Assembly: GCA_037178855.1 (NCBI GenBank)
Contig: JASJZC010000002.1
Span: 4,030,001-4,094,000, forward strand
Direction: 5' to 3'
Length of the DNA stretch: 64,000 nt
DNA from: Oscheius sp. JU75
Lineage: Eukaryota; Nematoda; Chromadorea; Rhabditida; Rhabditidae
The position numbers were made by a program, and so were the translations under genes. Of the stretch, positions 54,020 through 64,000 are shown in pieces. Position 1 is the stretch's first letter; every line of letters begins with the position of its first letter. The notes under the pieces are model-generated. The model had not been told where the DNA came from. It did not search any database and worked only from the letters and a program-made list of their open reading frames with translations.

Positions 54020-55501
54020 ATGTCCGATCCGTCCTCAACGCCGGCCATCGTCACATCGAGCAATGAACAGAACATGGTAGTCTCGTTCATCCAATTTGTC
54101 CGACAAAAGGTCTCGACCAACCAATGTACTCCCGATCAGATCGAGACTCTCGAAGGTTAGATTCACTTTGTTTTGTTTGAATCACATGCTTATCAGTTGC
54201 CGTCCAATGCCTCGAGTCTGCCTTCGGTTTGAACGATGCCAACTACGCCTTCCAGCCATCCAAACCTCTGTTGGACATCTTCAATGCCGCTGAAGGACTT
54301 CCTCAGGTTTGTGTTTCGCTTTCTTTGCCCGTTATCGATAGAAAAGCGCGTCTCATGTACATTAGTATCAAGCGAATCTATCGCATGGCTAAAATTCTAA
54401 TCAAAAATCAGTAGATGAAAGAAGAAAACGACTTTGAATCCAAGAATCAGCTTTCAGGGAGAGACCCACCTTCCGACCCCAACCGAGGCTGACATCGTCC
54501 AGGCTAACAAGCTTAAAGAGGATGGAAACGATCTGATGAAGAGCTCTGACTTCCACGGAGCCGTCCAGAAATACAATGAAGCTATCAAGTTGAATCGCGA
54601 TCCTGTCTACTTCTGCAACAGAGCCGCTGCCTACTGCCGTCTCGAGCAGTACGATCTCGCCATTCAGGACTGCCGTACCGCCTTGGCTCTCGATCCCAAC
54701 TACAGCAAAGCTTACGGAAGAATGGGGTTTATTTTTACTTTGTTTTGTCTCAAACGCTCGATTTAGATTGGCCCTTTCCTGCCAGAACCGCTACGATCAG
54801 GCTGTCGAGGCCTACAAGAAGGCTCTCGAGCTGGAACCCAACCAAGAGAGCTACAAAAACAACTTGAAGATTGCCGAGGAGAAGGTCAAGGAACTGACTC
54901 AGGCTCGTGGAAATGCTCCGCAAGACCCACTCGCTGCCATGTTCGGAGGTGGAGGAGGAATGCCCGATCTCTCTTCAATGCTGGCTAGTCCTCAGATGAT
55001 GAACATGGCTCAGAGTCTGATGAACGACCCTAACATCCAGAACATGATGGGGCAGATGATGGCTGGAGAAGGAGGCTTGGCAAACTTTATGCAGATGGGA
55101 CAGCAGGTAGGATTCATCGCCGATTACTAGTTTCACACGTGGAATCTCCAAAGTTCGCTTGATAGAAACTTAAGTTCACTGAATCACGCAAAAATACCGA
55201 ACTCTGGCTGTCTCTGGTGCCTATGTTGGTTTGCTGTTCTGAAGCTTCAATTCAAACCAGCGTATTTCCAATTTCGATGTGACTACGAAACATACGGCAA
55301 TTTTCCTAATTAAGCTGGTTTTCCTAGGTTCCAAGTACACCCACTCCCAATTAAAAATTGTTCTTTCAGATGGCTCAACAGATGCAACAGAGCAACCCCG
55401 AACTCGTGGAACAACTCCGACAACAGTTCGAGGGACACGGACCGAATCAGGGAAATGGAAACAACGACGGCCAGAATCCACCCCAGAATCCTCCTCAATA
55501 A
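54020..55501 (+). CDS. sgt-1: small glutamine-rich TPR co-chaperone (SGT/SGTA)
   Basis: Exons 54020-54155, 54197-54306, 54458-54726, 54767-55106 and 55370-55501 give 328 aa. The N-terminal dimerisation region (FIQFVRQKV, LESAFGL) is followed by three TPRs: ADIVQANKLKEDGNDLMKSS, AVQKYNEAIKLNRDPVYFCN with RAAAYCRLEQYDLAIQDC, and RYDQAVEAYKKALELEPN. A Gly/Met-rich, then Gln/Asn-rich C-terminus follows (NMMGQMMAG, MAQQMQQSNPELVEQLRQQF). The middle domain binds Hsp70/Hsp90 EEVD tails; the protein works with BAG6 and GET3 in tail-anchored protein triage in the cytosol. Family length is typical. The 3' end converges on the TMEM65-like gene, with poly(A) signals AATAAA at 55595 (+) and 55614-55619 (-). 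Confidence 0.96.
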
Positions 55502-55637
55502 CTACCCATATTCCCAAGAAAAAGTTCTCGTTTTGTGATGATTGTTAGAGTCCCGTTTTCTATCTTCTTGTCTTTTGAGCATCCAGGCTGTACGAATAAA
55601 CTCTCGAAAGTGTTTTATTGTTTTCTAGTTTTCTTTC

Positions 55638-56545
55638 TAGGAAGGGGGCGAGTCTTCGGCAAACAGTAGCCTGGCCTCCTCGTGCTTTCTGTTAGCGTCA
55701 GCATATTCAAAAGACGTTTGTTCGTGGAAGGAACGAGCGAATGGAACGTGTTTCTCTTAGATATTCTTTTTGGAAAGAGACTAAAAAGAGACCCACCTGT
55801 TCCTTTTTTCTTGAATTCGACGGGGTTGAGGTCGTAGAAGAGAAGTGGTATGAGGCCGAAGAGTGATCCCAACAGCATTCCCAAGTGCTTGGCCAACATC
55901 GTCACGTAGCGGTACTCGTTCGTGTGCATCTGCTCGGCCGACAGCACAGGTCTTTGCAATCCAAATCGATCCATCAGTTGTTCAACTCGACCGCTAACAT
56001 TGAGAAGAAGCACGTTCGCAAGTACATTCGCCAGACAGGCAGATACCATTATTGAGCCGGCTCCCGTATCGAGACGTTGGAATGACTCGCAGAAGAGGAT
56101 GAAGTTGATCGAATGGAGGAAGCCGACTACCATGTTGGGCCACAAATAGACGTACCTGAACAGTCCTTTGTCACAGTGAGCGGAGGGTACCTACCAGAGA
56201 GTCTTGCAATCGTCGCTGTGCACCACAGCATTTCCGAGTCTCTTGTGTTCCAGGTACTGATCAGCTCTGACTTTCCCTATCGCGTCGAACAGTAGCTTCT
56301 TCTCGTCAGAATGTATAGTTTCGGCTACTCGACGGGCATCTTGATGGTCTCTTATCCCGAATGGCAGCAGCTTCTTGTTGAAGATCACCTGGGACGGCTT
56401 CTTCTCGTCGGAGATCCTTGCTTGGCCGAAGAGGTGCCAAGTAGTGGGGCAAAGGAGATTTCTAGGTTTGGGTAGAGAGACTAAGGGGCGAACATACTTA
56501 TAGCGTTGAATAGTGGCGAATTGATTTGCCTTTGAACTTCAAAAC
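55638..56545 (-). CDS. TMEM65-like mitochondrial membrane protein (5' end unresolved)
   Basis: Exons 55638-55755, 55797-56155, 56195-56461 and about 56498-56545. The C-terminal half has the TMEM65 plan: YLWPNMVVGFLHSINFILF, a helix with ACLANVLANVLLL, a linker, and MLAKHLGMLLGSLFGLIPLL before a short polar tail. The upstream part (DARRVAETIHSDEKKLLFDA) corresponds to the conserved pre-membrane helix of the family. In mammals TMEM65 sits in the inner mitochondrial membrane and is linked to Na+/Ca2+ exchange. The N-terminal exon reads NQFATIQRYK, but no in-frame ATG is visible upstream before a stop, so the first exon is missing from my model or starts further upstream. Confidence 0.75.
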
Positions 56546-57873
56546 TTTGTTAGAGTTTGGACAGTTTGCAAACTTTTTATCTATTTAAACTACTCTAAAC
56601 TATAAAAGCGCGATAGTGTCTGTGGTTGACTCTGTTTGTTTGTCTGAGGCCACGACGCAAAAGTAAAAAGCAAAAAGCTGTACATTGTTGTTGTAAAATG
56701 TTGGTAACTAATTGAGAGTGTGATGATGAGCTCTTCTGTTCATTGGTAGAGACAGTAAGACAGAGAGACAATAAAACTGTAAGACCAACTTTTCCAATGC
56801 AAATACGCAGCCAAGAAAATAAAACCAATTCAAATTACGACTTCTTTTTCTTAAGCATACAAAGTGACAGGCCAAGTTGTGGATTCTTAGATAAAAGAAT
56901 GATGAGGGTGACAGAATAGATAAGTGGACAAGGTGACAGGTCCAGTGTGTTCGAAAGGCTCACAGATTGAGAAAGTCTTAGCTGAACAGGAAGAGTAAAA
57001 GCCAGGTAAGAAGTGGGTTCAACACAAGAAGTGGACAGATTGATTCTGAGAATTGGAAGTGGGTCTAAAAGATAACCGATGGACATGTTACCAAAATAAG
57101 GAATAGTATTCATATAAGAAGAAATAGACACGTTCACTTGACAAGAAGTGGGTTCATTGGAGATGAAGTAGTTCCAAGGATTAAGAGTTGTCCTTTTAAT
57201 AATGGACAAGGTGGCAGATTCGAGCAATAAGAAGGGACAGGTTGACATAAAATGAAGAAGACATATTGGCATGTAGACAAAATTTTGAAAAAACCGAGAA
57301 GTCGATAGACAGGGGTTAAAGTGCCATAGAGAAAAAACTACAGGGAATAGAGAGAAAGAGTCGAAAATACCGAAAGATAGGTAGATTAGCACGCTGGGAG
57401 GGAGCTAGGGAACAGAGAAACAGGGACGAACATGTAGGTAAGACAACTAAGGTAAATTGTTTTCCACTACTCTAGGCAAACACACAAAGTTATATGATGA
57501 AGCCCCGACAGAGGTCTAGATCCTCTCATCGGAACCATCCTTCTAAAGCCAAGGTCCTGAAAGAACCGGCCAAACAATGTTCTGTCTCCATATAACACAT
57601 TAGGTGTACGGTCCATCCCCAAAAGATGCGCAGCCTTGTTGTCTGTCCCCTCCCTACAGTAGCTTTTACTTTTCGTCTCTCTCCCTCATTCTCCAAGGAC
57701 AAATCCAAATAAGTTCCCAGCATTTCCATCCTATAAGCATCCAATGTCGCTATATTATCGCGGCGTCAGTCCGAAAATCCCCTCCAAATCACGTATCTTG
57801 TTTTTCTACTCGCTCAATTCTCGAGGTTTCCGGTATCAGCTGTTTATAATTTCTGACTCTACCAGTGAATCAG
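56546..57873. other. 1.3-kb purine/pyrimidine-skewed stretch
   Basis: The plus strand is purine-rich at 56.85-57.4 kb with degenerate recurring words such as AAGTGGGTTCA and GACAGG/GACAAG. The minus strand is therefore open for 185 codons (56835-57392) with a hydrophobic Leu/Ser/Thr/Pro composition. I regard that frame as a by-product of base composition, not a gene, but list it as a finding. Confidence 0.5.
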
Positions 57874-60800
57874 ATGCCTCCTTGGCCAGGAGATCCATTC
57901 ATACGGCCCTCGGATAGTCATCAAGGTAGTCTACTACCTATTTCTTTTGAAATTTAGGCTTCCAGAGTTAGCAATGGACCCAACAACGATGACAGAAGCG
58001 GAAAGACATGCCAGGAAATTCATAAACTTCACAGAGGACGACCTGAAAACGGTATATGCACTGGTTTTCCACAAGAAAGAGAATTTTCAGGACAGTCAAG
58101 AACTAAAACTGACAGTTTTATATTGGAAAATCACAGCAGAAAATCTAAGATCGGCGAATGTCCCACTATACGTAAACAGACGGAATAGCGAAGACATCGA
58201 CCCGTTTCTTGTGTAAGTTCTCACAATTTTAATTCCAATTGTTATGGCTCCAGAAACGAAGCGAAAGGATTGGACAACTTTCTCGACGAGCTCATCCCTT
58301 TGGAGGGAGTCCACAGTGATTTACTGGTTCAGAAACTACGCATCCTGATTGCCGGAGCTGAGGATTTCGAGGTTTTCGCTAGACAGAGTGAGCTCTTTAG
58401 TGTAAATAATTAGATTTAAACTGTTCAGTGAAAGAGCTCGACTTCTCTCTGAAATGCAATGAAATCTGGGAGAACGAATCCATCGCCTATCGCTGCAATA
58501 CTTGTGCCCTGACACCATGTATGTTCAATAGAATCCCTTAAGTCTCGTACATCCTTCAGGCATGTCACTCTGTGCGGAATGTTTCTTGAGTAATGGACAT
58601 GCTGGACACGATTTCACTCGATTCTTTTCGAGGGAAGGAGGAGCCTGTGACTGCGGAAACATCGATGTTCTTCATGATACCGGGTTGGTCATTTCTCCAT
58701 TTTCTTTGCCACTAATGGTAGATTGACTGAACTCTAATGGGTGTGGAGTATACTTACACTAAGAACGGGTCGATGTCTTCTTTTCTTCGTCACTTTATCA
58801 TGAACCTACTTCTCTTTCCGATTCAATTGAGTTCACTCACTAGAAGTTTTAAGATTTTGTGATCGCCATGGTCCAGCAGCCATGTCCGTCCAGCGATCAA
58901 TGCCTCCAGTGGCGCTGGCCGAGTACATCTATATGAAGATCATTGTCCGGGTCTTTCTTCGTCTACGCGGATTCGAAAAACGGTATCACAACGAGCCCTT
59001 ACTCAATCGGGCCTCTCTTATTTCCAACCTCCTGAAGGTGACTAACGACTCGATCAATTTCATCCAGGTCTGTCGACAGTAACTTTTTTAATGTTGGCTT
59101 AAAGAAATGTGTAAATATGGGAGGACCGATGAGGAACGCGATGACAAAGATCCTGTTAGACAAGAAACTTTATCAATACTTGAGTGAGGGCACGAGCTCA
59201 GATCATGTTGGTGAAGATTTGAAGAAAGGCAAAGTTGGTGGTGGGTTCATTGAAAAAGTCTGACCACACAAGAATTTAGTGAATCTGGACTGGAGGTCAA
59301 TCCCGAGCTTCGAACAGGACAAAATGTCTCTTTTGGACAATGACCTCTTGTCGGCCTTCTCGCCGGAGATGGCCGACACGTCGAAGTTCATGAAGTAGGT
59401 ACATTTCCTACATTTCAACATGACTTTCCAGATGCGAGACCCTCCTTCACGAATTCCTCTTCTGGATTCTGCGATTGCACTACCCTCAGAACTACATCAA
59501 CTTCATTCTCAGCATGCTATCCGACTTGGAATATCTCGTAGATTCTCTCGAAAATGAATCTGAATAAGGTTCAGGACATGATGGCACTTCGATTCTTCAA
59601 ATGGTATCCCTTGAGTGCAAATATCATGAAGAAGCTGTGCTGGAACGTGGCCGACAATCACAACGTCATTATGCAGACCGATATCAGCCAGGTCGCCAGC
59701 AGAATCATCCACGTCTCCGTACAGGTTCGTATTTTCATTGGTTCAGTCAAAATATCCTGTAGATGCTCTCATCCTCTGCTCTGTGCGCCCGAATGAACAG
59801 AGAATGTGATCTCCCTCTAGTCAGTACTGTCTTCCGCTCCGCTTACTACCTTCTAGGCGAAAAATCAACCCTCTCCGAATGTTTTCTGGGTAACTGACTA
59901 CATGTTTCTCCAATATGTTTCTCTAGAAGCCGACTACAACCTGGTCAGGAATATGCGAGAACTGCCTACAGACTTCAGGAATGCGAACCAAAGCCGTGTC
60001 ATCCTATCTGAAGAAAGTGAAGTGGGTCTTCATCAAGTTTCATTGACTTATTCTTCCTAGGTTATAATTCATCATGGCTACTGGTTCGTTATGGGAGACA
60101 TCCAGAACATCATGTCCCATACCCAATTGGCAGTGGATACGGTCATGTCTAAGGCCTTCCAAACTTATTTGGACATTGCTTCGCTGATGCAAGGAATGAA
60201 CATGTATTGGAGAATCGACAGCGGAGACCATGCGCCTCACGATAACGGCGATCAGGCTCAACGGACCTTTACGATGGAATACGAGACTCTCTCGATCACA
60301 ATGTTCAATTTCATCACTGCCATAATGTCTGACAACAACGAGGATGCTGCTCAGCATTTCTTCGTACACACTCTCCAAGCTCTAAGGGTATGAATTCATG
60401 ATAGTCGAGAAATAAGAGATTCAGAAATGGATCAAAGACGTCGCTCGGACTCCGAAAGATACAGACATCATTCCCATGCTAGATATTCGAAGCTGCCCTG
60501 CCTACTCTTTCACAGTTCACTTACCCTTGCACAGGTTTCATTCGTCAGATTTATAGAATAACTTATCTTATAGACATTTGTCGACTGCCATCTCTCACTT
60601 TACAGGAATGGAGAAAATGAAGCCTCTGATCTACGCTCTTCGAGAGGAGGAGCCTATTTTGCGTCTCTTGATGCTGCATCCACTGAGAATACATGTAGGT
60701 TTTGATTCCTTTCCCTCTAATTCAAACTCCAGGCCTTCCGAGCAGAACAACACTGTGGAATGTGGGTTAGAAACGGCCATCAGCTCCGAATCCATTCAAT

Positions 60801-63800
60801 GCTTTATGCTCAACCTCATATCAACACCAGCTTCTTTCAACCTGACCTAGATCTCATTAGGTAAAACTTATCGGTTCTATTTTTAAGCGTTCGGTTCAGA
60901 TTTTGCGCAGCAAACGTCAAGGCAGAATGGTTTATCTGTGCTTTGGTCCAAAGCTTCCATCTCGACGATTACTTCAGCATCGAAGATCTTCCAGACGATT
61001 TCAGGGAGGATTTCCGGATGGAAATTGGGGAAGACGTGCCTGGAAGATACTCTCCGGACCCTTCTGGAACGAGGCAAGGCTTCATCTCGCAGCAGAAATA
61101 CAATGTTCTGTCGGGGAAGAAACAGATCACGACGGCTGAAGAAACTCTAAAGAAGGCTTTGGAAGAAGAGGGAATTCAGTTGGAAGAGGGCGAAAGTGGA
61201 ATCGCGACTCTCAAGTTTGTCGTAGACCAAGTAATGTTGATGAAGGAGGAAGGAACGAAACAGGAAGATTTGGAGCAGTGGAACGAGAAGAAGAAGGACC
61301 TGAATGAGAAGTTGACCAGGATAACCGAGAAACTTAGGGTAAGAAACAGAAGGAACCCTCCAAACATAAATATTCAGGCGAACCAGAACCTGATGAAGCT
61401 GGTCATAGCTCTCAGTGAGGTACAGAAGAGGCAGGACAGAATAATCAAGTACGACTACAGTAAGATCTCTCTCGAGCCGGGAGCAATCGAGATCAGTACG
61501 CGTTGGCGTGGAGATGAGAGCATGATTCTTCGACGACCTGAATGGGTCGATGCCCTCATACAGAATTGTTTCCTACTTCTGGCAGAGCTCATAGTAATTC
61601 GTGTGAACTGCGGCGCGACTGAACAGGAGAGCATGCGAATGGAAATGGTGAGTCTGATCCATAGCAAGAATATCTGGTTCAGGTCCACGAGCTGGCCACC
61701 GGGAAGATGAAGTACTCGAACATTCGACAAAGTATCACCGACAAAGGAGGCTTGAAGAGCAGCACAAATACTGATTTTGCCTTGGCCTTGGCTGATATAG
61801 CCGACTATCATGAACCAGACGAGGGAAATGGACACCAGTTACAACAAGGCGGTTATACTCTGAAGCCTCATGTCTGGGAGACCGAATTCGATCCAGTTTT
61901 CGCCCAAATGAGAGCACCACTGCCTGGAAGAGCTCAAGAGTCGTTGATCAGAGCCGAGAAATAGTGAATTTTTGTGCAGTCTGAATCCAATCTGAAGTTT
62001 TCAGCGAACTGGAGAAGATTCCTGTCTCGCAAAGACCAGCCTCCTTGTGGATCCCGTACCGTCTCTACGATCCGAATCTGTTCCGACACGAAGCTGTTGA
62101 GAACATTAACAAAGTCCTCTTCACGGATCGATTCATACAACTGGCCATCTTGACTCTTGAAACCAAAAGAGGAGGACTGCCCATGTTGAGTGACAACACT
62201 CTCCAGCTTATGGTCTACCTGATATCGATAGCTGCTCACGAGGGAGGAAATCGGGGTGAACCGGAGAGAGTGACCATCTACGCTAGATTCAATAAGGTAT
62301 ACAAGGTGCAGCTCCTGGAGAAGAGGTTCGTATTTAAAAATGAAGTAAAACAAAAGGTTTCAGTTTCGAGACTTCTCTCCTACAGTCTGCCTATCGTCTC
62401 TTCATGTCCCACGTGATCAAAAAGGGAAATATATTGGAAACTTTGGAGAAAATTCGGAGTGGAGCGTTCTATGAGGAGAGGATCGTGGGAAGCGAGGTCG
62501 AGTATCTAGGCCGGTTCCTATCAATACTAGCCACATTGTAAGTTGGCGCAGTGTGCTAATCGACCGCGCTTTCGTCCAATAGACGCAGGTTCAATCCCCG
62601 ACCGATTAGAGGGAAAAAAGGAAATGCCGATGAATCATTCATGCGTGTCAGCTGATGTTCCCTGATTAGAAGCCCCTCGAGGTTATTGCTGAGGCATTTT
62701 TGGAGAAAGTTGAAAAAAAGAGAAAATGGTTTTCAGTGACGAGTCATGTAAATTCTTGGTCGAATGCGAAATCAGAGCCCAGAAGGAACTGAAGAAGGAG
62801 GAAGAGAGTAAAGTTGACAAGGACATGGAGAAGAAGTTGGCTATGAAGAGAAAACGGGAAGCTATCATGGAAATGCAGAAAAGGAAGGGGGCAAAACTAA
62901 TGGAGAAGCATCGAGAAAGTGAGGGACTGTCTCAAGCCGAGGTCAATGCCATGGACATTACCAATGTATCGAATTTTTTTGAACTGGAACAGAACCAATT
63001 CAGAGACAAATAGCCCAGTACGAGTGTCCGATTTGTGGAGACATCGACGTTCCTTCAACACTCCAGAATCCTCTCGGAATGATGGCCAACGTAATCTCCA
63101 ACAATATAGCCGACTTGAGAGTTGTGGAAGGATTCAAAGAACCCTCTTTGGTTGAGGCGATCGACGGACAAGTGACCTTCCCAATACAGAAGAGATTCTG
63201 GGATCATCTGCAGGAGAAGGATCTCGGAATGGTTGGTTTTGAAAAGAACTATCGAGATATGTTTGTAGCTCCAACTGGGTCTATATACCGACATCGTGCA
63301 GGGCCCTTCTCTCTCGACCGAGATCCAAACCTGTGGTCACACTGCTCATCTCGAATGCTTTAAACTCTACAAACAGTCTCAGGTACAGCCTTCTTTTATA
63401 AGTTTCAACAAAACTCTTCAGCTTGATCACCATACTGACAGAGCAGCCGCTCATGTTTCTTGTCCATTGTGTCGGACGCCAGTGGATTCTATCATCCCGA
63501 TGAGAATCGATGCCGACTTTGGAACATCAGACATCGGGCCTTTGGATTCCCAGAAGAGTTTCTCTGAGATCAAGAGGAGCATTTTGAGCTGGAAGAAACA
63601 CTACACGGACCAGATAGAAGAGAACAACTTTAACGACCATTATGGCCTCAAAATGGACAATTTATTGGATCGAATGAGCCCATCGAATCAGAATTTGAGG
63701 TCAAAATACGACAGTCAAACCAACTTGTTAGCACTGATCCGTTCCAATTTGGAGAGAAACATCATCTACAGACAAACGAACATACCTGAGAGACGGAAAA

Positions 63801-64000
63801 ATGGTTGGACTTTGCCTATTGGTTAGTTCTTTTCGTGGTCGACTTCAAAATTCTGTTTCCAGTTCAAATAATACCTGCTGCCGTCTTCCGCACCACTACA
63901 AGAAACGAAGATCTGTGTTTGGGAGCTCTTCGAGACCTATTCGTGCCAGAGATGGTACAGGTTACGGTAACGTTCCTTTGAATACTAATCATGCTCTTCC
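57874..64000 (+). CDS. UBR3-type E3 ubiquitin ligase (runs past window end)
   Basis: Start MPPWPGDPFIRPSDSHQ at 57874-57925, next exon from 57958, then many exons with introns of about 40-60 nt. The UBR zinc-binding box is at about 58.45-58.87 kb: CNEIWENESIAYRC-x-TC, [29 protein letters not shown] and FCDRHG; this matches UBR3 ([20 protein letters not shown]) better than UBR1/2. A long helical body follows. A RING-type domain is at 63.0-63.5 kb: YECPICGDIDVPS, TCGHTAHLECFKLY and VSCPLCRTP. The exon at 63.87-63.95 kb (VFRTTTRNEDLCLGAL) is followed by a donor, so the C-terminus lies outside. UBR3 ligases ubiquitinate substrates in the cytosol and, unlike UBR1/2, are reported not to bind N-degrons. 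One intron (62538-62736) is long and carries a tRNA-like sequence. Confidence 0.92.
62541..62611 (+). repeat. tRNA-like (A-box/B-box) sequence in a UBR intron
   Basis: TGGCGCAGTGTG (62544-62555) fits an RNA polymerase III A box and GGTTCAATCC (62588-62597) fits a B box, about 33 nt apart, as in tRNA genes. A T-stem is only partly paired (2-3 of 5 pairs) and the acceptor stem does not form at the expected ends. CTAATCG and CGATTAG flank the B-box half. It ends before an A-rich tract. Best read as a decayed tRNA or tRNA-derived short element. Confidence 0.5.

Noticed and set aside
62541-62611. Functional tRNA gene
   Set aside because: Boxes fit but the acceptor and T stems are largely unpaired, and no convincing anticodon arm forms.

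Overview
The window looks like nuclear DNA of a free-living-type nematode, most likely a chromadorean. It is gene-dense, and most introns are only about 30-60 nt. It carries a transthyretin-like (TTR) gene, a family essentially restricted to nematodes, and several nematode-style small secreted Cys-rich genes. Many start codons sit directly behind a TTTCAG-type splice acceptor with no upstream exon, as expected for spliced-leader trans-splicing. Exon models were assembled by hand from splice signals and reading frame. For most genes the summed exon lengths give an intact frame; exceptions are stated.

Layout. 0.3-3.9 kb: secreted phospholipase A2 (+), an orphan secreted protein (-), and a compact inositol hexakisphosphate kinase-like gene (-). 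3.9-8.5 kb: no convincing gene. 8.5-11.3 kb: two secreted Cys-rich genes and a decayed partial copy. 11.3-14.5 kb: ASF1 histone chaperone (-) and 26S proteasome subunit RPN5 (+), divergently arranged. 14.7-19.3 kb: a doubtful broken gene, a perfect palindrome, a two-pore K+ channel with a long acidic tail, and a small charged protein. 20-24.3 kb: class-I-like glucose transporter with two alternative first exons, then TTR. 24.3-26.6 kb: single-pass membrane protein (-) whose intron holds a foldback transposable element. 28.6-30 kb: a four-helix membrane protein and a 12-Cys secreted protein. 30.1-35.9 kb: serine carboxypeptidase (-), a small bHLH protein ending in a WKPY motif (-), a Cys-rich gene (-) and its pseudogene. 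37.8-39.8 kb: TRPA-type channel with no detectable ankyrin repeats. 39.9-42.1 kb: leucine-rich-repeat protein (-). 45-53.7 kb: small secreted protein (-) and a large pecanex homologue (-). 54-56.5 kb: SGT co-chaperone (+) and a TMEM65-like protein (-), converging. 57.9-64 kb: UBR3-type E3 ubiquitin ligase (+), running off the window.

The genes do not form one pathway. Housekeeping genes for chromatin, proteasome, chaperone and ubiquitin functions are interspersed with neuronal or membrane genes (K2P, TRPA, pecanex, glucose transporter) and fast-evolving secreted peptides. The most notable items are the ankyrin-less TRPA gene, the HES-like bHLH gene with WKPY, the foldback element with 8-bp target duplication, the broken Cys-rich paralogues, the 26-bp-arm palindrome, and a tRNA-like sequence inside a UBR intron.
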